A DNA stretch of 64,000 nt from Tetrastigma voinierianum (GCA_016808115.1 JAEQBH010002870.1:124001-188000), one strand, 5' to 3'; shown: positions 12,458-25,369, numbered from the stretch's first letter. Notes: a model not told the origin generated them from the sequence alone. Numbers and translations are program-made.

Positions 12458-13260
12458 AATTTATATCTAATGGGAAGAAAATAAAAACTCTAAAAACTTC
12501 ATGTCTGACCTCAAGATGTTTCATTTGAAAGAGACACTACCTTGTTGAAACTTCTAGCGTACAAAATTATTCTATCGACTCGCAAGTCAAACTCGAGGAC
12601 ACTATATTTAATGTATATGAGATAACATTATTTCATTCAACCACCGACAAGATATCCAGAATGCAAAATGGATAAGGTGCATAGTTTTGTGGAGGAAAAC
12701 AAAGTAAGCCAAGAAAAGTAAATCAATCTAAATATGGATTGATAGGAGGAACATGAGAGTTAAAGCATTGAGTTGATTCTATTTACATCTATTGTAGGTG
12801 CAAAACAGAGTATAAATGTAAGGCTGAATAAGATATTCGAATAAAAGACTATTAAGATAATACCTTTTATTTTTCTCTTTTGCATTCTAGGCTATATTTT
12901 ATTCTTAGAAATTTTAAGGGGAAATATAAGGGAAATAAAATAAAGAAGAAAAGTAGAAGGAAAGAAAGAATGATGAAAAATAAAAGTAGAGTTAAATTCA
13001 ATATCTAATTTTTATTTATTTGCTTCAAACTTATTTTATTTATTTTAATTCATCTATAAAAGATTAAACAATTTTAAAGCAACATAAGTTTTTAAATGAT
13101 TTATTTATATATAATTTTCTTTGAGATTTTTCATAAGACAACAAAACATGAAAACATATTTTGTATGTTTTCCTTTCTTAATACATTTCATAAATCAAAT
13201 CTGACTTAAATATCACAATTTTAAATAAACGAACAGAACAATCTTGAAACTTAGTTGCGT
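11761..13260 (+). repeat. Local repeat S, copy 1, right part
   Basis: Collinear with 21590-22626 and then, past element B, with 31073-31420; its later half is collinear with 15896-16460. It is AT-rich and noncoding. Notable content: W-box-like inverted words near 12030 and 12572, and an expanded (AT)n array at 12374-12453. The repeat appears to be duplicated upstream sequence of the RLP cluster rather than a transposon, because its continuation at 13590-13850 matches the RLP1 upstream region. Confidence 0.8.
12374..12453. repeat. (AT)n microsatellite
   Basis: About 40 uninterrupted AT dinucleotides. The orthologous place in repeat S copy 3 (22190-22223) has only two short, interrupted AT runs, so the array grew after the copies separated. 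Confidence 0.97.
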
Positions 13261-13885
13261 TAAATTCGAAAAATAGCGTGGCACAAGTAGATAATTTTAG
13301 AGGATGATTTATAGCTTTTTTTTTTTGCAAAAGATGCTTAGAAAGAAACTGGCATCATTTACTTTAAGCTACATCTACCTAATCAATTGGAAGAAAAAAA
13401 TAGTAAGATTTTGAAAAGGATGCTTTAGAAATAAATGATTTGTCACTTTATGTCTTTGCCATCGTTTACCTAGAAATAGCAAGTAAATGATGGCATCATT
13501 TACTTATTTTTCGGTTTATTGACTCATAAGTCAAAGTCAAGAGCATCAAATTCATTTATCTACCTAATCAATTTGAAAAAATGTATCTCTTTTGCTCTCT
13601 TGAGTGGTTTGCAATATTTGAGGATTCAAGAAATAGATTATGATGCCTATATAGATTATATCTCATTTTCTAATCTAAAATTAAGTCCAAATTGGTTGGG
13701 TTAGATTTGAGTTTATTGTTATATGATTGAGAATATATCAATCATATTTGTTCAGAAATTTTTTTTATGTATTTGTACGAAAATTTGGACATTAAATAAG
13801 CTATAAGTTGATATAAATAGCTCAAAAAACTTATGTCGATTGAGTGTTTCATATGAAAGGAACTCCGCGTTTGAAACTCCCAACT
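13261..13885 (+). repeat. RLP-upstream-like segment with W-box palindrome
   Basis: The part 13590-13850 matches 33430-33660, the sequence upstream of RLP1: both share GATGCC..ATATTGGCTATA-like words, GGGTTTAGATTTGAGT and TATGTATTTGTAC. At 13840-13885 it turns into the repeat S segment seen at 12520-12565 and 22275-22320, then breaks at an LTR. No coding sequence. It suggests an RLP gene once lay downstream or that only the upstream part was copied. Confidence 0.7.
13519..13540. promoter_or_regulatory. Inverted W-box pair
   Basis: TTGACT at 13519-13524 and AGTCAA at 13529-13534 form a perfect inverted pair four bases apart, followed at once by a second AGTCAA. TTGACT fits the WRKY-factor W-box TTGACY. 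Related, less perfect copies recur about every 500 bp in repeat S. Function is inferred from the motif only. Confidence 0.45.
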
Positions 13886-15895
13886 TAAAGTGCTACATGG
13901 CTCGCCGTCGGCTGAGGGCCAGTATATTTGTGGCACCACCACAAAGCCCGGAGGTCAGTTATTTCACCGTCTCAGCCGCGGAACTCATAAGTGGAGGTCG
14001 GGTTCACCGACGTCGGCACTAGAAAATCGAGGCGGAAGTCTCTTTGTACGGAGGCTCTGCCCGATTACAACCTGCGTCTCAGCGCAATAAAGCGGTCCGT
14101 GTAATTAAAGATAACAGCATGGATAAAAGCGTACTTGGGCCCATGAAAGCCAAATATCCATCAAATGAAAGTATCGAAGCCGTGTCCCGCTGGATTACAG
14201 AGTTAGTAAATGGCTCTTATACAACATATCAAAATAAGAGATTTTAATACATGTGGAAAACATTCAATAGCGCTGTTTTCTTGAGGCTTCATTTCTGGGA
14301 TGTGATGGTCACCATGGCGCTCAGATTTTGCAGCCAAGATAAAGGGGTCCCACGGCGGGGTGACTAAAAAGCTTCGATAGAATAATACTAAGTGAAATTT
14401 CTTCGCCTGCAAGTGTGGTCTGATATTTAAATTTAAACTAAGCGTTGATAATCGTAATCCTCTTGAATATACCATCAGCGACTCGGATCCAGTCGCCGCA
14501 TTTCTACCACTTTGGCTCGTACACACCAAGCCTTGTATGAAATTAATATTTTATTAGTGGGCTGAATATCCGATGTATATCTCCTCCGATTAGGTATTTC
14601 AGACTGATTGATATATATAAATTGTTTGTGTTCTGCTCAGATGGATATATATATCAGTGATGCATTCAGACGGTTGATATATTATTTGAATTAAAATTCT
14701 GCTAGATGTTTACGTTGTTAGACAACCCTCGAACCATTTCTCTGAGCACATGCAATGCATGCTTTAATAGTCTAGGATGTTCGTCTTAATATGGAATCAT
14801 GTATAAAGTTTAAATCTGATCTAAATACATCGAATATATGGCAATGAATATATTTACGTAAATAGATTAAATCCTGAGGATGTTGTAAATTATCATTTCA
14901 AGCGGCACAAAAGTGCATTTCAGCAGTGATAATAAACATGGCGGTGGTTGAATTGCTAACGACGGATTAAAATCTCGTGCGGGTGACGTCCTGGAGCGGG
15001 TAACACCAGGATTCTGTTTCGACCTCAATTAAATCCTAGGTTCATGTTTTTTGAACTTTTGCATTTATTATTTGCGGTCTCGAACTAGCAAATACATGAT
15101 TGGCTTAGCCGCCATGCTCATACCCACACGGCCACTGGGTGCTTCTGAGCTGCTCCATTTATTTCAAAAATTTTGTATTAATTAGTCCCGTGTTTTGGGG
15201 CCAGATCCAGCATGGCCTGTGTTACCGATATTCAAACGTTAACCTTTAAAAATGGGAACTCGCCGTAAGGAGAAAATCTACCTCTTGAGGGTTGTCAAAA
15301 AACTTCATAAACCGGGGTCATGTCATTATCTCAGCGATAGAACGTTCCTCTTCTTTGTCAATCAAATGGTCAGATTCTTTACTTGAATCTGGCTCTCTCT
15401 ACAAAAATAATGGCTGCTGCTGCATCAAAAATCAAGCTCCTCACGTTTTTCTTCTTTGCTAAATAGAGGATGATGACTATTATTTATTTAGATCATACAA
15501 TTAAGCCAAGCAATCTCTAAAATGACCCAACTATATCATGGTGTCGGAATTGATGTCGTATTATACATTTAGTCAGTTTATTCATTTATCTGCCGTATCA
15601 CTCGTAGTGCGTGATCCACATTGATATATGTGGCTTTAAATTATCGAAGAGCCGATTCTGACACAGCTGAAACGATGCCTCGAAGCGTGCAGGCTTTGTT
15701 TGTCTGAAAATTCTGAAATTTTTGCGATCTTCTTTAGATTTGTGAGCGATTAAGCCCAGTGCGATCCGTTTCGTCATCCGAATCTAGAGAATTAATTACG
15801 GATTTTTAGTATTAAATTACGATTTTCTGCTTATTTGAAATTAGCAAATTTACCGAATTTACTTCCTGATATTAATGTGCGTATGATAAAATTAT
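13886..15895 (-). mobile_element. Solo LTR, family B (copy L2)
   Basis: It shares with element B's LTRs, in reverse orientation, the GTGGCACCAC..GGTCAG end block (near 13930), the GATTGATATATATAAATTG tandem block (14580-14690), the GAGCTGCTCCATTT word (15150) and the CGTTTCGTCATCC end block (15765). Left and right flanks (13840-13885 and 15896 onward) are two parts of one repeat S copy, so it is an insertion. The exact left end is uncertain because 13887-13928 is not clearly LTR. Confidence 0.75.
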
Positions 15896-16689
15896 TTCTG
15901 TCGAATACACAAAGATATCGAGAATGCAAGAGTAATGAAAAGCAAAATAAATAAGAGAAAAGTAATCAATCAATATATATGAATTGATAGGAGGAACATG
16001 AGTTCAAACATTGAGTTTACGTTTATTATGTGTGCAAAACAAGTAGATGCGGTGTAAGATATTGTAATAAAAGAGTATTAAGATAATACCTTTGAGTTTG
16101 TAGGCCTCCTTTTTTTTTCTTTTGAATTTTAGGCTATATTTGATTCTTAGAAATTTGAGGGAAAATATAAGGGAAAGAAAATAAAGAATAAAAGTAAAAG
16201 GAAAGAAAAAATGATGAAAAATAAAAATAAAGTTAAATTCAATATATTGTCTTTATTTACTACTTCAAACTTATTTTATTTGTTTTAATTCATCAATATA
16301 AAGATTAAATGATTTAAAAATATATAATTTTTTAAATGATTTATTCATATATAATTTTCTTTGAGATTTTTCATAAGACAACAAAACATGAAACCATCAT
16401 TTTTCTTAATATTTTTATTTCCTTAATACTTTTCAAAGATCATAAGCAACTTTAATATCTCAATTTTTCAATGATGGAAATCCCTAACTTATAAATTCTT
16501 CCATGACTTTATTAAGTCGTAGAAGTCAAGCTTTTGTCTTATCCAATCATCACCTCTCTTTTTCCACACAAATGTTCCCTCGGGATGGAGCCTTAATGAT
16601 GGATTCCACTTCTACCTAATATTGGCAAGGTTTTATATTTCATCTAGTTTAATTAAACACATATCAATACTAACATAACTAAATGCATG
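15896..16689 (+). repeat. Local repeat S, copy 2
   Basis: Collinear with 12640-13260 and 22420-22620, then unique to 16689, where 31430-31530 gives the closest match. Its 3' part (16460-16689) also recurs inverted at about 32130-32390. It holds TGACTTTATTAAGTCG at 16507, one of the recurrent inverted W-box-like words. Noncoding. Confidence 0.8.
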
Positions 16690-17300
16690 ACTGTGTGGCC
16701 TTACAGAGGCTTGGGGTCAGTTATTCTGCCCGTCCCTCGGCAGCGGAATACAGTGGAGGTCGGGTTCTGACATGGGCACAGAAAATCGGGCGAGTACTCG
16801 CTGTACGGGAGGCTCTGCCGATTCTGGCACTGCATGCAATAGACGTTCGTATATGCAATATATATCCAATACATGAGTAAAAATGCCTCTTGGGCTCCTG
16901 ACAAATCTTCGTAAAATCGATTATCATATGTCTTGATTATCACCACGATAATTCAATAGTTGAATTGCAGCATTATCTAAACGTATAATAACATCTGAGC
17001 TGGCCCATGTTATGTCAAAAACCATCAAGCCACAACAAACTGTACAAAATCAACCTCAATCTGATGTCTCCTCGACTCCATGTCTTTGCGAAATAAAGGA
17101 AGTCATGACGAGTGTTAACAAGGCTCGTGGGAGAATCGCCACAGAGTATCTTCACTCTACCACCTAAGTGCGGTCACGATGCTCCAAATTAAACACGCGG
17201 CTCAGTAAATCACATTGATCCCTCTTGAATATCACATATGTATTCACCATGTCATGAGTCACCACGATTTATTCATGTTTCTTTCAGCGTATGAGAAAAT
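16690..17300 (-). mobile_element. LTR fragment, family B (copy L3)
   Basis: It starts TGTGTGGCC and carries the block GGTCAGTTATTCTGCC, GCGGAATA..GTGGAGGTCGGGTT and GGGCGAGTAC that marks the terminal end of family B LTRs. Homology fades by about 17300. The left flank ATGAC (16686-16690) and the right flank GTGAC at 20896-20900 may be a target duplication, which would make 16690-20900 one composite insertion into repeat S. Confidence 0.65.
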
Positions 17301-17835
17301 GATAAATTTGAAAACAAAACCAGTTGTTCTTGAAATACACTAAGAAAATGTTCGGTAAAATAATAGATACTTATAGGGGTGGTGGTTGGTGAGGCTGAAA
17401 GCCGGTCGTGAAATTATAAATCAGGAAATGATCACATTTGGCCCATCTCCCGACCAGTCTCGAAATAATGCGTGAAGTGCACCCCATAAACATGCGGATT
17501 TACAAAAATCCATGTCAAATGCATTCATGGCACAACTTTTGGGCTACCGATTATAGAAAATGCATTATCTTATTTTCAAAATCATTGCAATATGTCAATA
17601 TGTATTTTCATCGACTACAATTCTGATCGTGAAGTTTCTTTGCATCATCATCACCCCGATGTAGCTCACTTGAGCAAATCATAATCATCTCCAGTAACAT
17701 AACCTGATTTAATTCCGTATGGTGTGTCGTTGTGTCTTAACATTAAAATAATCTTAGCATATCCCCCAGTTTAGCACGTATCGAGCCATTCATTTCATAC
17801 CATTTTACCAAACGCACAACACATGGACAATTCTT
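17301..17835. other. Unassigned stretch within the LTR nest
   Basis: Not clearly alignable by eye to the other family B LTRs or to repeat S. It might be an internal piece of a retrotransposon left between LTR copies. Short open frames show no recognisable motif. Confidence 0.5.
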
Positions 17836-19780
17836 ATACGCGGCGCTACGAAACTAGGTCGTTGACTACCGTCAACCGCGGAATATAAGTGGAGTGTAGG
17901 TTACTGAAGCGTCACTAGAAAATCGGGCGAGTCTCCTTTGTACGGGAGCTCTCACCGTCCTGAACACTGCGTATAACTTTGCCACGAAGCGATCGATATA
18001 ATTCGAGATAACAACGTGGATAAAAGCAGTAGCCAGGCCCGTAAGCAATATCAGTCAATGATGCTCCAGCCAGTGTCGTAGTTAGAGTTAGTAAATGAAC
18101 AACATGCAACATATCAAAATAGAGGAATTTTAATACATATGGAAAACCATCAAAGCCACGGCTTTCTTCAAAACTGGCTACTAGGATGAAGTAGTCCACT
18201 CTGCGGCTCAGTACACACATGTGTAAAATAAGGGTCATGACGGTGGTAAATACCGATAGAATCGTGCAAGTGGAAATTTCTTCGCTGGCTAAGTGTAGTC
18301 TGATGTTCGATTTAAGCGGTTGGTCGTGCGTGATCCTGCTTGAGATGTGCGTGACCCGACTCGGATCCAGGGTCCTCACCCAGGCTATAGCACTCGCTTT
18401 AAACGCTTGTGGCAGGAATTAATATTTATTAGTGGACAACCCTGATGTATATATATCGATTGGTAGCTGAATGAGTTGATATATATAAATTGTTTAATGG
18501 ACTAACATAGATGAATATATATCATTGTACTTTCAGACGGTTGATATATTATTTGAGATTAGGACTACCCTCGTCGTTTTACAATGTTCAGACAGCCCCT
18601 CAGAACCATTTTACGGAGCTTGTCTCATGCAACACTCCTATGAAATTCTAGGATGTTCGGTCGTATGGAATGCATGTATGCAGGTTCAATCGATCGCCAG
18701 CGTAAATATATAAACATGAATATATTTACATAAATAAAAATTAAACATGAGATGTTATGAAATTATCGTTTAAACGCGAGAATTAAATTTCGAGCATTTA
18801 ATGTCGGCGTATGAAAGCAGTGATTAATTACTTAACCAAACACGGATTTTCCGATGAACGTGATTGCTGTTTCTGAGAAGACGGTAAAACCACAAGGTTT
18901 CTTGTTCCCGGAGCACTCAATTAATCCTAGGTTCATGTTTTGGCACGCATTTCTGACCACTCTGGGTTCCGGAACTAGCCAATACATGATTCAAACCACT
19001 TTACCCACCCATGCTCCTTACCCACACGGCCATGGAGCGGCCCACGAGGCTGCTCCATTTGGTTCAAAAATTTTTGTATTAATTCGGTCCATGTTTTGGG
19101 ACCGATCCAACGGCTTTCAATATTACCAATCATTTCCAAACGTTAGCAGCTAAAAATGGGAATAAAGCGTAGGGAGAAAATCGCATCTCTTGGAGTTGTC
19201 AAAACTTCATGGCCGGGGTCGCGCGTGGCTGCTCAGCGTAGAGCGTTCCCTCACCTCTTTGCTCGTCAATCACGTGGTCAGATTAACTGCCAATCCCCAG
19301 AGAAGAACTTGAGCCTGCAAAAACTCAGTCGGCTGCTACTGCATCAAAAATGCAGCTCCTCACGTTTTTCTTCTTTGCTAAATGAAGGTTGATGATATTA
19401 TTTATTTACCGTCCTTTAGTCACTTAAAAACAATCTACAAAATGACGTACTATATGCTCATTCGCGGGAATTGAGTATTCGTATTATCTCGGCCGTGCAT
19501 TTTCTTCATTTATCACTGTATCGCTCGTAGTACGAGTCACGTATTATATGTGGCTTTCGTCGCATCGAAAGCAGTTCTGACACCGGCGCGATCTTATCGA
19601 AGCGTCTTGCATTTTATTTATCACCGGTGCAATTTTACGTCTTCGTAGATTTCGGGCGGTCGACGGTCTGATGCAGTTTCGTGTCAGGATACAGAATTAA
19701 TTACGGTTTAGCGTAATTATAATTTTGTAATTAAAATTACGATTTTACACTTTATTTCAGAAATTGAAATTTCACCGGGT
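17836..19780 (-). mobile_element. LTR, family B (copy L4)
   Basis: Nearly full-length by comparison with L1 and L2. It has the terminal block at 17870-17950, the ATATAT tandem block at 18440-18550, the stem-loop CGGTCC..GGGACCG at 19085-19104, the second stem-loop around 19032-19058 and the GTAGGGAGAAAATC word at 19170. Orientation is reverse. It lies between fragments L3 and L5, consistent with a nested insertion. The open frames at 18854-19153 and 19156-19392 are LTR sequence, not genes. Confidence 0.75.
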
Positions 19781-20900
19781 GCCTACATTATCATCTGCAC
19801 CAAACCGGAATTTGTTTGAGTCGAGAGAAACAAACAAGTGGGCTGTCCTTTGGGCAGCCCACGCTATCATCGGTTCCCTCTTGGTGGAGCCAGATTTCCA
19901 TTGTTCCGGTCTTATAAACATGGCGTAATTTATTGAATAAATTATCGCAAATGACCGTAACAGTCCATCGCTGCTTGCGAGATTAACTCTCGTAATTACA
20001 AGAATTTCCACAATTCGGTCCCATGTTTGGGACCCGAACATACGGCAGGTCATTTTCACTTATCATCTGTGATTTAAAGCAAATGATTTAAAGGCTAGCT
20101 TGACCCTAATTTTCACGGGCAGTCACGGAGGTGAAAAATCATAAAATTTAACTTGATTCGATTAAATTGTTTTGGGGCCAGATCAAATGTCCCCTCACGG
20201 TATGAATCGGCCAAAACGTCGAAAATGGCCAAAAATGGGAGTAAAGCGCAGTAGGAGAAAATCCTATCTCTCGGGTTGTCAAAACTTCGCAAACCGAGTC
20301 GTGCGTAGCTATTTCCGTGCAGAGCGTTTAAAGCCTTCTTTGCTCAAGTCGAGAAATCACGACGGTCGTCATGAGAATGCAGAGAGAAGGAGATGTTTCC
20401 TCTACTACAAAACCCTCAAAAATGGCTACTGCCCCAAAAATCTGGTTCTCCACTTTTTTTGGTTTGGCTTTTGAGGAGAAGAGGAAACTATTGCTATTTC
20501 GTACTCCTTGTGAGTACCCAAATCGGCCTTGAAAATGGCCAGATTTGTCATCTCTTTCTCGGGATTTGATGTTATATTTACGCGGCGGAATCCGTTTTAA
20601 ATCCGTTTCTGCTCATACCACTTATGGCACGTGATGCATGCTTATATGTGCGCTGTTGCGTCAGCCAGTTTCTACGGCACTGATAGCGATCTGCGCCGGC
20701 TTGATGCCGTACGTATGCCGAAAATTATGAAATTTTCACGTCTTCAGCCCCAGATTTAGCGAGGCGATTCGACGGTACAATCCGTTTAGATCATCAGAGA
20801 TCACCAGAGAAATTAATTACAGGATTTTTAACGTAAATTCTGATTTAATAATTAAAATTACGATTTTCTTGCATATTTGAGAAATTGGAATTTATAAAGT
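19781..20900 (-). mobile_element. LTR fragment, family B (copy L5)
   Basis: It carries the second half of a reverse-oriented family B LTR: GGTCCCATGTTTGGGACC stem-loop near 20019, GTAGGAGAAAATCCTA at 20250, the ATCCGTTT..ATCAGAGAT block near 20800 and the terminal AAGTGCTAC at 20887. Together with L3 it could be one LTR split by L4; their summed length (about 1.7 kb, or 2.2 kb with the unassigned stretch) is close to a full LTR. Confidence 0.7.
19838..19862. repeat. Perfect 8-bp inverted repeat
   Basis: GTGGGCTG (19838-19845) and CAGCCCAC (19855-19862) flank a nine-base loop. It lies in LTR fragment L5. No U-run follows and this is plant DNA, so it is not called a terminator. Confidence 0.6.
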
Positions 20901-22626
20901 GCTACGTGACATAAGTAAAATAGTTTAAATACCTTATTAAACTTAACAAAATACATTAATTAGGCTATTTTAGAATAAATAAAATGTTTAATCTAATATT
21001 TTATTTCTATCCATCTCTACTCTCTTCACTTCTTTCTTGATATTTTTTTAATACTTTTCAAAATTAAACATTAAACACAAACAAAAAGTTGTGAAAAAAT
21101 CTTTTTTTAATTTAAACCAGAAATAAAGAAGGTATTTTAAAAAAAAAAAAAAAAGGACAGATCTTTTTTTTTTGGAAAAAGCATTGGCTAGAAAACCTTA
21201 GCTAGTGGTTTGTCTTTTTTTTGATTTTCTTTTTAATTTATATTCAAAATATTATTTTACTTTATCATACACATTTTTTTTTCAAATTTTTAATATCCTA
21301 ATTTTTCATATTGGAAACTCAATTGTGTTATGACTTTATTGAGTCATCAAGATCAAGCTCTAACATATTTCATTTTCCTTTTTCCACGAAAATGTTACTT
21401 GTACCTAATATTGACAGGCTTTTTTTCCAGTCTCATTTTTCATCTAATTTAATTAACTATATATCAACACGAATACAGAAAAAAAAAAAAAACATGGCTT
21501 CCCTCCAAAAATACTTTTGATACCAATTTAAATTATTAACTTTTTAAAATTCTAAGCTTGTAACTTAACAAAAAACATTAATTAGGCATTTTGGAATAAT
21601 TAAAACATGCAATATAATATTTCACGGACTTTTATGATCTAATAATGGAGTTTAATGGTTAAGAATTTAGGTTTAATATTAAAGTAATTAGTAGTTGATC
21701 TTTATTTTTTAAGCTAAATATAAATTTTAGATTTTAACTAATTATTTAAACAAAGTGTAGATAATTTTGGAAGATTTTTTTTTTTAATAATGTAATCAAT
21801 GTTTTATGGCATCCTTCTTAGAGATTCTAGTATTAAATTAGTCGTATTTATAAGTGTTATCGACTTTCTTGACTCGCCAAAGTCGAAGTGCTGCAAACCA
21901 GTATCATCAGTATAAATGTTGATTTACATTTTATTTGATCCAATTTGAAAAATTAGTATTACTTTAATTTGTTGCTGACCTGGCAGGGTTCAAATAATAG
22001 GTTATGGTATTCAAAAGAGTTATTATGTAATTCTAATATTATGATAAATGGTACAGTGGAATTAATAGTGAATATAATTATAACTACCTTTTTTAATGGA
22101 TCATTTTAAATAAAAGACAAATTATTAAGAATCCTTTAGCATGGAGCTCTCATGTTCTTTGGGCACATCTAATCAGCATATATGAAAATTTTATATATAT
22201 ATATATAATTATATATATATAATTAGTTTATATCTAATTGGAAGAAAATAAAAACTCTAAAAACTTCACGTCAATTGAAGATGTTTCATATGAAAAAGAC
22301 TTTACCGCGTTAGAAACTTCTAGCTTACAAATTATTCTATCGACTCATAAAAGTCAAGCTCGAAAGGGACATTATATTTAATGTACATGAGATACTTATT
22401 ATTTCATTCAACCACAGACAAGATATCCAAAAATGCAAATGGATAAGGTGCATAATTTTGTGGAGGAAAAACAAAGTAAATAAGAGAAAAGTAATCAATC
22501 TAAATATATGGATTGATAAGAGGAACATGAGTTAAAGCATTGAGTTGATTCTAGAAGTTTACATCTATTATGAATTTAAAAATAGAGTATAGTATAGGCG
22601 GTGTAAGATATTCGAATAAAAGAGCA
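20901..22626 (+). repeat. Local repeat S, copy 3, left part
   Basis: This is the uninterrupted version of the segment split in copy 1 and therefore serves as the empty-site reference for LTR L1. It ends at 22626 in AATAAAAGAG and resumes at about 31073 in ACTATTAAGATAATA; copies 1 and 2 show these words joined (12835-12860 and 16066-16088). Element B sits in the gap. It contains TGACTTTATTGAGTCA at 21331. Noncoding. Confidence 0.85.
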
Positions 22627-24623
22627 TGGGCGAGAAATTCGAATTTGGAAAGAGCGAAAATCGTAATTCGTTATAAAATTGTTATTTCGAGGAAATTTAA
22701 AAAATGGTAATTTGATGCAGATCTCGGATAATGAAACTGGATTGTATGCGGGTTGGAATCGTCTCGAAAAATCTGGATTATGGCGTCAGAATTTGCGTAA
22801 TATTGAGGGCGGTCGGGTCATTGTGGATTACACTACGGCGTCGGCGTTTACCGGATGCAGGTAAAGCGATTTTGTCACATTGAAAATTAAAGTATAGTAA
22901 TCTTCATTATCTTGTAAGTGGTATGAGTAGAAAAATGATGAAAATGGATGGCCAGAGATAGTGCTAGAATGTAGCTGGAAAAAGAAGGGAATTAAATTGA
23001 TTAAATGAATAGGGCAAGATCTTCACGGTGGTTGTCTTCTCAAATTTAAAATGACCCAAAACGTGAAGTGGAGAACCAGTGAGCGGAGAAATGGAAAAAT
23101 GGAGGTTTTTAGAGAGAGAGAGAAGAAGCTTACTATACAAAAATACGGCGAATGGGCGGAATCCCGGCGAGCCGGAATGAAAGGAGAAACGTTTACGCGG
23201 AGCGAAATTTCTGGCGTGGACTCACCGGGGATCGGTTCTTGAGGCGCTCGGCGGGGTAGGATTTTCTCCACTCTTGGGTTTATTACAACGTTTTAGTGTT
23301 TTTCGAATGTTTAGTCGATTAGGCCCAGATTAGAAATTTGTTGGATCGATCCCGAAAACATGGGGCCAGATTAATACAATTTTGAAACGAATGGAGCAGC
23401 TCGTAGCTGCTCCATGGCCGTGTGGGTATGAAAAATGGGTGTAGTGGTTTTGAATCGTGTATGGGTTGGATTTGGCGGTGAGTGGCGTGAAATGCGGGTT
23501 GAAAATATGAGCACAGGATTATTTATTTGAGTGTCGGGAGCGATTAAATACTAGGGTTTTACTGTTCACCAGGAATAGTGATAAAATGTATTTTTGAGGA
23601 AAATATCTTGATTAAAGTAATTCCGAGATCAGTTAAGCATGTTGAACAGTGGAAATTTGAATTTTGATGCGTGAAATGATAATTCACAATAATATGTTTG
23701 TGTGATTTAATTTTTATGCGAATATATTTACGTATTTATATATTTGCGTAATGATTAGGCGAATTGGGCGGCGTAAATGCGTTAAAGTATCTTGTGCTGG
23801 AACATCCTGCAGGAATATAGGAGTTAGTCACGTGAAATGAGTCCCCCAGAGAGAAACGGGGTTCGGAGGAGTGGTAAATGTAAAATTATCGGAGGGTAGT
23901 AAATCAAATAGCCTATGATCGTCGGAGCGTGGTTGATATTTATTCGTAGGGTGATCAGCGACGATAATATATATCGATCGTCGGAGCGGCGATTGATATA
24001 TTCGTAGGGGAGTTGTCCGCTAATAATATAATGATCATCCCTGAGGGCAGGCGAGTGTGAGAGGAGAGTCGATGAATTTCGGGATGCGAGTTAATTAAGT
24101 GAGGCATTCAAGTAAGATCGTGCATTTGGCAGATGTGTGTGTTTCTTTTAGACGTTACTTGGCTATGACTTAGGTGGTGAGTGGCGGCTTGGGGCGGTCT
24201 CTTGGGCTTTAGCTCATCCAGGTGTTCGATGGGACCTACTTTATTTCTGGTACGGGAGCGTACGAGGGAAGAATTTCGTCTGGGGCGAGATTAAGAAGAA
24301 GCCGGATTGTGGCTTGAAGGCAGCCCGATATCTGCGTGTATTAGAATTTTTTAAGCAATATATGTTGTATAAATCGTATTATTTCTTGAAGTAGTGGACA
24401 TAGTTGTTTGTAGTATGATGAGTATTGTTTATGGGCTGAGTGTAGTCTTCTTCGTATTGTGAATATATTAGACATTTGGGACGCAGTGTTCGCAGTTATG
24501 TATTTAGGTAGAGCTCCGTACAAAGGCTCTCTTGGATTTTAAATGAAAAATGTGGGTCACCGCATTGCGAAAATGTCCATGGAGTTGACGGTGGTGACGG
24601 ACCGGAGTTTTAGGCGTCGCGAA
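22627..24623 (+). mobile_element. 5' LTR of element B
   Basis: It starts in a TGTGACC-like word followed by GAGAAATTCGAATTTGG. It has the exact 10-bp stem ATGGAGCAGC/GCTGCTCCAT at 23391-23415, a run of GTCGGAGC-containing tandem motifs at 23880-24060, and ends near TTTTAGGCGTCGCGAA before the primer site. About 2.0 kb, the same as the solo copies. The open frames at 23023-23271 on either strand lie in the leader-like GAGAGAG part and are not genes. Confidence 0.8.
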
Positions 24624-24640
24624 CGGTATCGGAGAACTTA
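24623..24640 (+). other. Probable primer binding site of element B
   Basis: CGGTATCGGAG resembles the tRNA-iMet site TGGTATCAGAGC with mutations. It lies about 2.0 kb after the LTR start, where the alignment with the 3' LTR stops. Moderate support only. Confidence 0.5.
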
Positions 24641-24929
24641 GGTATCTGAATGCACAGGGGCTCGGGTTTGGGTATCCATCACCGCTAGGTGTGGTTCGAT
24701 GTCGAGGAGTGTAGGTATCGGTTGCAGGAAAATCACGGGACAAAACTAGGACCTTTGCGGTGCGCGTTGTGTTGATGTGTTTGTGTAGTTTGAGGTGAAT
24801 TAATGTGTGTTTAGTATGAATGCCATGTTGTAAGTGTGTCGTGGAACATGTGTGTGCTTGCGATTAGCACACTTAACGTAGAAAACAATTTGAGCGATAC
24901 AAATAAGACAAAAACTGAAAAGAGAATTA

Positions 24930-25320
24930 GTTAATAAATTTTATAAATTTATTTGGCCTATTAGGCGACGAAAAGTAATTTTCTAAGTTGAAGAAAATCA
25001 GAAAAAAAATAAATTTTTAATAAATTTATTTGATGAGGATTGAAGAAAATAATTTTCTAAGATTTTACAAGTGGTAAAATTGAAGAAAATGGAAGAAAAT
25101 AAATTTTTATGTTTATTTGAGCGAGAAATTTTTCATAAACTGGAAAAGAAAAATAAAATTTATAAATTTATCGTTGAGTAAGAGTGAGAAAATAATTTTC
25201 TAAGTGGTTTCTTGCTAAATTAAAAATCAAGAATGGGGAAAATAAATTTTATAAATTTATTTGAGTATCCAAAAAAAATAATAATAATAATAATAAAATC
25301 AAATAAATTTGATAAAATTT
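24930..25320. repeat. AT-rich palindromic tandem array
   Basis: Five or six units of about 60-100 bp built from the palindromic word AATAAATTTTATAAATTTATT alternating with GAAAATAATTTTCTAAG. It lies between the primer site and the start of gag-pol and ends in an (AAT)n run at 25280-25297. Not seen near the solo LTRs, so it is internal to the element. Confidence 0.85.
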
Positions 25321-25369
25321 AAAATAAAATTTTGAAAATAAAACTTTGTTGAAAACAATATTTTAAAGA

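Noticed and set aside
17915..18379. 154-residue open frame on the minus strand
   Set aside because: It falls entirely in LTR copy L4, and equivalent positions in the other LTR copies are not open.
19838..19862. Stem-loop as a transcription terminator
   Set aside because: Eukaryotic LTR context and no T-run; kept only as an inverted repeat.
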